A stretch of DNA of 64,000 nt from Dendrophyllia cribrosa (Eukaryota; Cnidaria; Anthozoa; Scleractinia; Dendrophylliidae), in the NCBI GenBank assembly GCA_024195265.1, contig JAJLRJ010000005.1, forward strand, positions 24,842,355 through 24,906,354, in the 5' to 3' direction. The translations under genes and the position numbers were made by a program. Below, piece after piece: positions 38,336-46,341 of the stretch. The notes under the pieces were generated by a model. It searched no databases. It was not told the origin of the DNA and was given only the letters and a program-made list of their open reading frames with translations. Every line of letters starts with the position of its first letter. Position 1 is the first letter of the stretch.

Positions 38336-38427
38336 AGTAGTATAGGAGTTGGGGGTACCAAAGCATTTTTGTAAAAATGCGTTGTTACCAAACCCAACTC
38401 ATATCCTACTTTCCATCAGATGGAATA
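38336..38427 (+). repeat. Left terminal inverted repeat with internal hairpin
   Basis: About 92 bp that match the right end in inverted orientation with only a few differences. The repeat is itself an imperfect palindrome: AGGAGTTGGG near its start pairs with CCCAACTCATATCCT near its end, around a GCATTTTT/AAAAATGC stem (38354-38389). Such a terminus could serve as a protein-primed replication origin or be refolded after strand displacement. Confidence 0.88.
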
Positions 38428-38449
38428 AATTTATGATATCAGCTTTTGA

Positions 38450-38572
38450 TATTTACTTCTGATTAAACTATATGTTTTCCATAAATTTTCTGATATTGAC
38501 TTATGATCTCGATTTATGATTAAACTATATGTTTTCAATAAAATAATTAAACTTTATGTTTTCAAATTTGAT
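38450..38572. repeat. Left subterminal repeats
   Basis: Three copies of ATTAAACTATATGTTTTC or close variants lie just inside the left inverted repeat. They correspond in inverted orientation to the tandem motifs at the right end (55003-55190). Confidence 0.75.
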
Positions 38573-41500
38573 TTAATTTTTGATTTTATAATGTCCATAA
38601 GCATATGAATTTATACCATCTTTTAGTATATATCTTTTGTCATCAAAACAGCTTAGTGATACTTTGTTAATCTCATAACTACCCAATTTATGATTTATAC
38701 TTCTGATTGTTTTCATTTTATGATGCATTTGTTTATTGTTTAATAATGTATCTTTATAGTTTTCATGTTTAATATTATTATTAATAACATTCTTTTTAAT
38801 ACCTTTAGCAGTCTTTCCTCCTGATTGGTTGTCTTTTATATATGAATACATTTTACTTCTCAATCCAACGAATTCACGAATGGGAACTCCTGCGGCTTCA
38901 TCTTTGAATTTACCAATTGTTTTTTTATTTGTTGAATTATAATACTTTGAGTTTTCTGGATAGTCACTATTATCAAATTTTTCTTTATCATTCCAAAAAT
39001 CTTGATATACGTCTTTAGTTTTAATTTCATATGTTAGACTGTCTGTGTCTGTGAATAGTAGTCTAGCTCTATCTCCATATTTATTTTTGATCTAGTTATA
39101 ATGAAAATCATACATTAATGTCTTACTAATATCAAGAATACACATACCCACATATGCCGGCCTGTTTAGGGTTAGTGTTTCTTTAATCTTATGCACTGCT
39201 ACAAAATTTTCATTGAAGATCTTACTGCTTACATATGTTGGTTTAGCTGTAATTTTTAAAAGTTTCTTTTCATCAGTCACTAATCTAACATCTACTCTCT
39301 TTCTAATATTTTCCATAGTTTTTCCAAATACTGAATTATTCATAAGTTTGAAGAAATCTTTCTCAAAAGCATTTTTGGCATTTTTTCGTTTGTTTGTGTT
39401 GAAGTCAATGTATTGTTTTAACCAAGGAGATTGATCAAATTCTAATACTCTGTGTACTTTTGTTACTTTCAAACCTAGATCAATGTATAATTCTAGGTTT
39501 CTATAATGTAGCACATACTTTTCTTTGTTATTTAATGTTGGGATGAGTTTATGGACTAAACCTGTTGATATATTATATTTGGTAGCTATTTCTTTACAAT
39601 AATTAGATAACATATCTTTTTTCACACATACCCTCTCAGCAGCTAATGGATAGTCATTATGTAGGTTGTGTAGTTCTTTTGGGTATTCTAAATCAACTTC
39701 TAGTATTAAACCTTTTTTACTTTCTTCTTCATACTTAGCTAAATCTATATTGTCAATCTGTTTTTCTGTCATCCATTTAAAACCACCAGTAGGTAGGTAT
39801 TGACTCATTGCCCAACCATACAGATTGTTAGCATCGAGATACGTGACATACTTTGAGGGCGCCTTCTCATCATAATTTTTCATGTATTTGTTATTAGCTA
39901 TACTATATCGATTGGCAATATAAGAAACACCACCTCTCATACCTTTTTCAATGAATTGAAACATGTCAACATCAACCATTAATTCAAGTTTTATATTAGT
40001 CATCTTTAACATAGCATCCCAAGATAAACCGGGAGATGTGAAATAGTGACAGGGGTCAAGTTTGTAGTATTGCAAACAAGTCTTTCTAAAGTTTTCAAAA
40101 ACATCAGCTAATAGAAGGATGTCAGATTTCAGATATAAATCATGGTATTCTCCCATGTTTTTAAGAGAGAATGTATCCCATACATTTTGAGCATGTTTAT
40201 AGTCTTCATCTGATATATGTTGATCATTTAATATGCTGTAAAATTCTTCTTTCAGTGGTAGTTTTTCATCAAATTTATCAAAACTGTCCATGTAATCGTA
40301 AGGGTATACTCCTTTTCGAGTCATCAAATCAAGCTTTTTACCTTCGAATTTTTCCGAGGTGTATTTTAATGATTTTCTTTCTAGATTACTCACTAGTTTT
40401 TCTAAACTAGAGCTCATAAACTGGAAACTATCAATGAAGGTAAGATGATTGCCAAGCATGAAAGCCATATACTTTTCCATGTTGTTTGGTATAGCATTTA
40501 TATTCATCTGTTTCTCTTCTCCTTTCTTATTTGTGTATGTATACTTCTTGACTATTTCACCAATCTCTTGCATTATAAAATGACTATCATAACCTCTTAG
40601 ATTATGGAATATAACAGGAATTTTTATCTCTGCTGGATTTACTCTGAGTTTCAGATTACATTCTTGATGAGCAGAGCCTCTGTATTTACCAGTGATGTGA
40701 CAATGGTCTCGAACTCGAATGTCTTTGTCAGTATATTTTATATCACATATATGACATTCTTTAGCTTTTTGAAATTCTTCTTCATCTTCTTTCGCCATTC
40801 TCAATGGTTTATTGAATTCTTTTTTCATTACCTTCTTACAATATTTAACTTCCCCCAGCATAGCTTCCATAAATTTATATACAGCTTTTTCACCTCTATA
40901 TATTGTTACAGGTTTGCTATATTTATCATCATAGCAACAAACGACCTTATAACCATAACTACAGTCTGTATGCTTCTGATAAGCCTCTGTGTATGATTTA
41001 TCATTATTAGGTTGACAACCATGTATTTTTTCAGTAATTGCTTCGAAATCTGCATAAATAACAAATGGTACTGGTAGTTGTTTATGGAAATTGTTGAATT
41101 TTAGTATATTATTGTCTTTGTCAGGCATTTTTATCGCTTGTGTGCCATTTACTTGCATGCAGTTTTCTTTATGATCAGTTAATACTCTTTCAGAGCTGAA
41201 GCATTGAGACAATACATGCAGAAATGTTTTCTTTCTTTGTGTTTTGTCTGATTGTACATTAACTTGTTAAAATCTTTAATTAAGACATAGTGCTTGTTTT
41301 CATTTTCTGTTATCAGAAGAAGATTCATGCGGTCTTCATATTTTTCTTTTGATACATAAACTGGGTATGGTTGTTTGTCTTCATAACCGAAAACATTGAT
41401 GTTGATCTTATTTTGTTTTTCAATCTTGTTGTACTGTTTGGTGGTGACTGGGAATTCAATCCCCGAATAATTTAAATTTTCAATGAATGGTTTGTCAACT

Positions 41501-42321
41501 TTTTTAATTCTCTGTGGGTCTTTGTCTTGAGGATTTATATGTCTGATGTGACACCACCTAAAGCATTCATTATCCTCATTTTTTATGTTGATCAATCCTT
41601 TCGCACTGTTTCTGAGTTCTTGAGGTAGTTTAATATATGAAGAGCCTCTCATTGGTTGATATTTTACAATATTGAGATAATGATTGTCCACTGATTGAAC
41701 AGTCCAACCAGATCCCTCTGAAATCCAAACTGCAATCTTGTTTAATATGTTTTGCTTTGACACTTGTAGTGATTCAGCGATCTCTAGATTATTTATGATT
41801 GTTTGAACTAGACTGTTGAAATAGGCAGTTTTGTACACTGTTTCTCCATTTGATATTTTTGTAAATATTACCTTTAGTGTTTCAACAAATTTCAGTCCTT
41901 TCATGGATTTTAGTGTACTTATAATATGATATTCAATAGCCTTTCTTGTGTTTTGTAGTTGCACTAGCGGGTCTTTGTTGTTTTTTATATTAATTTCAAA
42001 AGACTTAGTATAGCCTTTCAGAGCTTTATCTGTTTGCTCTATCTTAGTTCTTGGTAATGGGACTGGTTTTTTAGTCCTTGGTGCTGGCACTGGTGGAACA
42101 ATTATCTTGTTTTCATAATCTTGAACCATTTGATTTACACTCTTACGAGGTGCTGGGATTGGTTTTACAGTCCCTGGTGTTGGAACTGGTTTGACAGTCC
42201 TTGGTGTTGGAACTGGTTTGGTATCATCTACCACCATAAATGCAGGTTTTTTCTTCTGTAGCTTTAATATCATTTGGATTAGTTGAGACTTACTCAATTT
42301 TGTTAAGTCTGATGTTCCCAT
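38573..42321 (-). pseudogene. polB: Protein-primed DNA polymerase B, broken twice
   Basis: The family-B polymerase copies the element from a terminal protein primer. Three minus-strand pieces together cover a gene of about 1,240 codons: 42321-41179 (N-terminal region), 41212-39092 (exonuclease and palm) and 39091-38573 (C-terminal part). The first piece carries KPVPTPR-type proline repeats, then the region found in Polinton PolBs (LPQELRN...FRWCHIRHINPQDKDP). The second has FVIYADFE (Exo I), NLRGYDSHF (Exo II), motif A DANNLYGWAM and motif B around KLMNNSVFGKT. The third has motif C, FTDTDSL. A -1 frame change near 41205 splits a Cys-rich segment with no slippery site nearby. An in-frame TAG at 39092-39094 lies just before motif C. 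Both breaks look like decay. Confidence 0.92.
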
Positions 42322-42457
42322 TATCTATATATATAATTATATAATATTTCTTTAAGTACCTTTTATAGTGCGTTTATTTTGGCATCATTTTTGAAATAAT
42401 TTGAGATAGTTATATATGATTGGTCATATATGATTATCTTTTTATGATCGCCTTGCG

Positions 42458-42670
42458 TTATTCGCTGTTGTATTTTTGTGCATTCAATTTATGCACCATA
42501 GTTTTATTGTGTTTATATTTACTTGCAGGATGAAAATATTTATTACATTCAATGCAATGATATTTATTATCTGGGTTGTCATTATACTTCTTACAATAAA
42601 GACGTCCCATAATACGTTTTTCTTCATCGGTCATATACTTTTTAGGTCTTCCCCTTGATTGTTTTACCAT
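42458..42670 (-). CDS. Small AT-hook/C2H2 zinc-finger protein (70 aa)
   Basis: It begins MVKQSRGRPKKY, an AT-hook-like GRPKK core, and then has one finger-like motif YHCIECNKYFHPASKYKHNK (C-x2-C...H-x-H type). It lies between PolB and the coiled-coil gene on the same strand, inside the element. A DNA-binding role, such as early regulator or accessory replication factor, is plausible but inferred. Its upstream AT-rich sequence resembles that of the other element genes. Small single-finger proteins occur in other Polintons; the exact family is not recognised. Confidence 0.6.
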   Translation of the reverse strand: MVKQSRGRPKKYMTDEEKRIMGRLYCKKYNDNPDNKYHCIECNKYFHPASKYKHNKTMVHKLNAQKYNSE

Positions 42671-42840
42671 TACTATATAGTATGATTATTTTTTTAAGTC
42701 ATTTTAGTGCGTTTAAATATGGTTGATAATAGCCAGAAACATTAATATTTTTGGCTACCAATGAATAGCGAATACAAAGATATAAATATCTCAGAAATTT
42801 CTGGGATACTTGTAAATAGTAACATCTCTTTAAACCTTTT

Positions 42841-43203
42841 TTAAAGCCAAGTCTCATTAATCAAATTTGCATTACTTGTTGTATTCACAGGTGTAAAAAT
42901 ATTATTTTCACGTTTGAGATATTCGACATTATCAACTTTGGTTTGTTTCAACACATTACATTCATCATCGTATCTATTGTTTTCTATCTCATTGCAGATA
43001 ATATTCAATAACTGTTTCAATGTTATATCTTCATCAATTTCATGTATTTTTTTATGATAAAGTTTCAATAATTTCTTTTTATATTGTAACAGATCCAATC
43101 TACGCTCATTATCATATATTTTATCATGAAGATTGTCTATTTCATCTTCACATTCCTGAATTTGAAAATTTATTTTTTTGATATATTTCTCAATGCCACT
43201 CAT
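42841..43203 (-). CDS. Coiled-coil protein (120 aa), unknown function
   Basis: Not recognised. Residues about 5-65 form a heptad-rich charged helix (INFQIQECEDEIDNLHDKIY and following), as expected for a coiled coil. The C-terminal third is polar and probably disordered. Its ATG lies 12 nt after the integrase stop, inside the shared junction motif CAAAAATATCTAAC-TATAT. It could be a structural or terminal-protein-like accessory; I have no direct evidence for either. Confidence 0.65.
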   Translation of the reverse strand: MSGIEKYIKKINFQIQECEDEIDNLHDKIYDNERRLDLLQYKKKLLKLYHKKIHEIDEDITLKQLLNIICNEIENNRYDDECNVLKQTKVDNVEYLKRENNIFTPVNTTSNANLINETWL

Positions 43204-43215
43204 GATACATATATG

Positions 43216-44196
43216 TTAGATATTTTTGACATCTTTTAACGGTATCCATGAATTAAATTCTTTTGGATAACCAGACCATGATACCAAAGCTTGTTTTTTC
43301 TTGTAATCCCTCCTAATGACTTTGCCAATTCTGAATACATCCTGTTTTGCCAATTGTAATTCAGGTTCATAAAATGACCCTTCTATTGAATCATTATTAA
43401 GATCCTTTAACTTATATGTAATAGGGTTTGTGTATTGGATTTTATCAACTGTGAATACCTCTTCAGTCCAATTACTTGTATATCCTTTATCAAATACCTT
43501 TCTTTTATACTTTGAAATTCTAACCTTATCACCAACTTTGAATTTTACTTTTGATGATGATGGTTCCATATCACCATATAAAGTGAGATATACACTTCCC
43601 TCGTTCTTTTTATTTACTTCTGCCGGTTTCATTTTGATGCTTGAATGCTTTGTACTGTTGTATTTATTTAATAGTTTTGGTAACATGTCTAAATATTGTG
43701 TTGTATTTTGAGCTGTAAATTGTTTCCACATTTTAGATTTTAATGTTCTGTTAAATCTCTCAATAACAACAGCTTTACCTTCATTGAAAGTAGAATACAT
43801 CTCAATATTATTTTTCTTTAGCCAGTCTTTGAAAGTTTTATTATAGAATTCAGATCCTTGATCTACCCATAAATATTTCGGTTTTCTTTTATACTTTTTA
43901 ATAACATCATCAAATGATTCAGTAATTGTATTACCGGTTTTATTTTTAATGGGAATGCTCCAAGCAAATTTTGAAAACACATCAATGATGTTTAACAAAT
44001 ATCTATATCCTTTATTCCATTTTGAAAACTTCTGCATTTCTACAAGGTCAGCGCTCCAAATATCATCTATTCCATTAACAATAACTCTTCTTGTTTTAAA
44101 TTTTCGTTTGATTGGCTTATGTAATTCATCGGCTAATTGTTGAGCCCAATCATTTTTACTCAACGCCGCTTTCCGTTTTTTGGCTTCCTTTTTTGT
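43216..44196 (-). CDS. int: DDE integrase (RVE type) with C-terminal chromodomain, probable -1 frameshift product
   Basis: Retroviral-type integrase that inserts element DNA with a 6-bp duplication. Numbering from the TTG at 44163 (315 codons), the catalytic residues are D39 (WSADLVEM), D101 (LWVDQGSEFYN) and E135 (AVVIERFNRT). An SH3-like DNA-binding part follows (KVKFKVGDKVRISKYK). A chromodomain ends the protein (about 280-311, VSWSGYPKEFNSWIP), which may direct insertion to marked chromatin. There is no AUG before D39: the first in-frame Met is residue 43. The frame is open from 44196, overlapping the PLA2 gene end by 37 nt in the -1 frame. An A_AAA_AAC heptamer (44181-44175) lies in that overlap. 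Expression as a PLA2-integrase frameshift fusion is the simplest reading; TTG initiation is the alternative. Confidence 0.9.
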   Translation of the reverse strand, partial: TKKEAKKRKAALSKNDWAQQLADELHKPIKRKFKTRRVIVNGIDDIWSADLVEMQKFSKWNKGYRYLLNIIDVFSKFAWSIPIKNKTGNTITESFDDVIKKYKRKPKYLWVDQGSEFYNKTFKDWLKKNNIEMYSTFNEGKAVVIERFNRTLKSKMWKQFTAQNTTQYLDMLPKLLNKYNSTKHSSIKMKPAEVNKKNEGSVYLTLYGDMEPSSSKVKFKVGDKVRISKYKRKVFDKGYTSNWTEEVFTVDKIQYTNPITYKLKDLNNDSIEGSFYEPELQLAKQDVFRIGKVIRRDYKKKQALVSWSGYPKEFNSWIPLKDVKNI

Positions 44197-44777
44197 TTAA
44201 CACCAAGGCCTAATTTCTGTTTTATATCAATCGTGTTTCTAGCCAACCAATGACCCCATTGTCTCTCATCATATGGTACTTCATCTAAAGCTTTGACCAT
44301 TTTTCTGTCTGCTCTATTCTTGCACTTTCTGTCGTCTTTACAAACACTATAATCAACATCGTGCTGCATGGCAATAGCATCCGTTCTTCCTGTAGGTTGG
44401 TCATATATTTCTAATATTTGGCCAGTTGTTGGGTCATATTTCACTTGACTCTCTAAATCATTATAAGGCCCAGTATATTTATGACCGGGTAATGTCCAAC
44501 CGCCTTTGGGTTTTGGTAATTTACCGATAGCCTTATGAATATCAACAGCACCACCATGAATGGGGTCTAGTTTTTTCGATAAATCCGATGTGAAACTGTT
44601 AAGCGCTTGATCAAGGTATTTGTTTACAGTACCTTTAATCTTTCGTTTTGCAAAATCAGATTTAATTGCCTTTGATGCTCCGATTCTACCTAAATTATAC
44701 AAACCTTTTAAAGCGCTTTTAGCTGCTATTTCACCAAGACTGTGACTACCTTCTATATCTAAAAATCCGCCAGCCAT
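44160..44777 (-). CDS. Parvovirus-type phospholipase A2 virion protein (205 aa)
   Basis: The N-terminal 70 residues are basic and helix-rich. Residues about 96-150 form the PLA2 core: calcium loop YTGPYN (101-106) and catalytic His-Asp in AMQHDVDYSVC (H139, D140). This is the PLA2 fold of parvovirus VP1 unique regions, which hydrolyses endosomal phospholipids so particles can escape. In this element it probably acts in entry. The ATG at 44777 follows the preceding small gene by 14 nt. The C-terminus is Lys/Arg-rich (KQKRKPKNGKRR) and contains the slippery site that links it to the integrase frame. Confidence 0.88.
   Translation of the reverse strand: MAGGFLDIEGSHSLGEIAAKSALKGLYNLGRIGASKAIKSDFAKRKIKGTVNKYLDQALNSFTSDLSKKLDPIHGGAVDIHKAIGKLPKPKGGWTLPGHKYTGPYNDLESQVKYDPTTGQILEIYDQPTGRTDAIAMQHDVDYSVCKDDRKCKNRADRKMVKALDEVPYDERQWGHWLARNTIDIKQKLGLGVKQKRKPKNGKRR
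44175..44181 (-). promoter_or_regulatory. Slippery heptamer A_AAA_AAC before the integrase
   Basis: It is in phase with the PLA2 frame (codons CCA AAA AAC GGA) and lies six codons before the PLA2 stop. After a spacer of 7 nt (GGAAAGC) a stem can form between GGCGTTGAG (44167-44159) and CTCAAC (44144-44139) plus GCC (44133-44131), with a 14-nt loop and a 5-nt bulge. Heptamer, spacing and stem match the usual layout of -1 frameshift sites. Confidence 0.6.
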
Positions 44778-44791
44778 CTCTGACTGGCTAT

Positions 44792-44953
44792 TTATTTTAA
44801 ATCTTTATTGGATATAAAACGTGTTTTAGTAGCCCCACATTCGCTACATTGAGATTTTAGCATAAGACGATTATTTTTTGTTTTAACAAGTTTTTCAGTA
44901 CCAGGTACCGATTTTGTTTGCTTCTTCTGTTTTACACAATATGATTTAACCAT
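44792..44953 (-). CDS. 53-aa Cys-rich small protein (DUF5679-like)
   Basis: A short gene starting MVKSYCVKQKKQTKSV and ending with a CSECG pair and TRFISNKDLK. The early single Cys and later C-x2-C suggest a small zinc-binding ribbon. Similar small proteins occur in adintoviruses, Polintons and some large DNA viruses; the domain name is from memory and should be checked. The ATG lies 12 nt after the protease stop and is preceded by the junction motif CAAAAATATCTAACTTATAT, which is shared with the coiled-coil gene. Function unknown. Confidence 0.7.
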   Translation of the reverse strand: MVKSYCVKQKKQTKSVPGTEKLVKTKNNRLMLKSQCSECGATKTRFISNKDLK

Positions 44954-44965
44954 TATATATATAAG

Positions 44966-45520
44966 TTAGATATTTTTGAAATAATGTTCGAGGAATCTCT
45001 CATTCTTCATTGTGTCATATATGTCGAACACTTCCAATAGATTGTAATATGAATTCCCTTTATTCATTTCATTCAGAAAGTATAAACAGAAGTAACCACA
45101 TGTAGTCGTTTTTATGTTCTGGATTTGGTTGTTTTGATGTAACAGAATCAAATTCTTTCTTTTTGTATGATTTACGATCTCTTGAAATGGAGGCATACCG
45201 AAACTATCAAAATAATTTATCACGTTGTCTTTGACATATGTGGCCACCCAATGGCTTCCACTCATATATGAGGGTTCAAGATTGTATATGAATAACGCCT
45301 GTTTATGCTTATGTGGAACTTTCTCATCCCTCGATAGAACATCTTTGATTGGGATGTTCAAATATCTACACCATTTTATTAGATCATGATTACTTAACGG
45401 GATATCTTTATGGAATTTTGGTTTTACAGTATTGCCCCTAGTAGTGGGATGCCATTGAATGGGCTGTTTTTCCCTAATAGTATGCCTTCTCCCGACTTGT
45501 TTTTTTTTGGTAGTTTTTTT
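44966..45520 (-). CDS. pro: Adenain-type cysteine protease, probable -1 frameshift product
   Basis: Maturation protease of the adenovirus/Ulp1 (C5) class that cleaves capsid precursors. Visible catalytic elements are His in SGSHWVAT, Asp in NYFDSFG, Gln in QNNQIQN and the nucleophile Cys in TTTCGYFCLYF. The domain starts upstream of any AUG (segment LSNHDLIKWCRYLNI at about 45400-45356). The first in-frame Met lies only four residues before the catalytic His. The frame is open back to a TAA at 45523-45521 and overlaps the pVI/pX-like gene in the -1 frame. An in-phase A_AAA_AAC (45505-45499) lies in that 97-nt overlap. Expression by frameshifting is inferred. A homopolymer indel or non-AUG start are alternatives. 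Confidence 0.9.
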   Translation of the reverse strand, partial: KKTTKKKQVGRRHTIREKQPIQWHPTTRGNTVKPKFHKDIPLSNHDLIKWCRYLNIPIKDVLSRDEKVPHKHKQALFIYNLEPSYMSGSHWVATYVKDNVINYFDSFGMPPFQEIVNHTKRKNLILLHQNNQIQNIKTTTCGYFCLYFLNEMNKGNSYYNLLEVFDIYDTMKNERFLEHYFKNI

Positions 45521-46239
45521 TTAATACCCATACCAATTGGATTATCCCATGAACCTATAAATGGAGGTGGTCTATATACTCCAATCCTCGGAGCTCCCTT
45601 ACCCCTTGTTTTCTTACTAATTCCCATTCGTGGAGCCCCACTACCAGTTTTACCAGTCAAAGCATTTAGAAGGAGTGGAACACCAATGCTTGCCAACAGA
45701 GTGCCTAAAAATCCACCTGATTGTGTTTTTGTTGGTTTCACATGAACACCTGAACCTGATTGAAGGGCATTCAATATATCCTGTTTTTGTTTCGTCGATA
45801 AAAGATGCTTATATTCTATCAGCTTATTAATTTTGTCTTGTGGTACGAGAAAACCACCCGACTGTACGCCTTTGCCAGATATTGATTTCACAATCTGAGA
45901 AGCACCTTCTGAAGCCAATCCAGCAAGAGCTGATAGCCCAAGGGTTTTACCTATAGTTGGTGCTAGTGTCTTGCCAATACTTAAGATAGAAGTTAGTAGA
46001 CTACCTCCAACCTGTTTTCTAATATTACTTTTGACAAGTTTGATATCCATACCCTTATTCATCATACGATTCTTCTCCAATCTCTTCTTTACCATTGCTG
46101 GTACATATAGAATATCATTTCCGTTCAGAGATTCATTTGATAGTCTGAGAACAATAGTTTCCCTTTTTTTGAAAGCATTGCTAAGATTCTTCTTTTGATT
46201 GTCAGACAAATTTACTTTGATTTCAAAAAGCTGAGTCAT
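45424..46239 (-). CDS. pVI/pX-like membrane-active virion protein (271 aa)
   Basis: Start chosen at the ATG of MTQLFEIKVNLSDNQKK (46239), not at an in-frame ATG 48 nt upstream, because the AT-rich promoter-like block TTATATAACATATATTATAT falls between them. The protein has two hydrophobic glycine-rich stretches, GGSLLTSILSIGKTLAP and GGFLGTLLASIGVPLLL. Each follows a GG or SGG that resembles adenain cleavage sites. The C-terminal half is basic and Gly/Pro-rich and ends NSPFNGIPLLGAIL. This layout matches pVI/pX-like core or membrane-lytic proteins of adenovirus-related elements. It contains the slippery site for the protease near its end. The exact homology (pVI or pX) is uncertain. Confidence 0.75.
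   Translation of the reverse strand: MTQLFEIKVNLSDNQKKNLSNAFKKRETIVLRLSNESLNGNDILYVPAMVKKRLEKNRMMNKGMDIKLVKSNIRKQVGGSLLTSILSIGKTLAPTIGKTLGLSALAGLASEGASQIVKSISGKGVQSGGFLVPQDKINKLIEYKHLLSTKQKQDILNALQSGSGVHVKPTKTQSGGFLGTLLASIGVPLLLNALTGKTGSGAPRMGISKKTRGKGAPRIGVYRPPPFIGSWDNPIGMGIKKKLPKKNKSGEGILLGKNSPFNGIPLLGAIL
45499..45505 (-). promoter_or_regulatory. Slippery heptamer A_AAA_AAC before the protease
   Basis: It sits in the 0 frame of the pVI/pX-like gene (codons CCA AAA AAA AAC AAG), 24 codons before that gene's stop. The protease frame is exactly -1 and open from here on. I see no equally clear downstream stem; short GC-rich complementarities exist (GGGA...TCCC), but folding is needed. Confidence 0.5.
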
Positions 46240-46341
46240 TTGCTGTATATAATATATGTTATATAATTTTTTCCAGTTATAAAACATATATGAAATAAGG
46301 ATATTTATTTTTATTAGTAATACATTACTTATTATACAATT

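Noticed and set aside
41179..41212. Possible programmed frameshift inside PolB
   Set aside because: The shift is also -1, but there is no slippery heptamer and it splits a conserved Cys segment, so a one-base loss is more likely.
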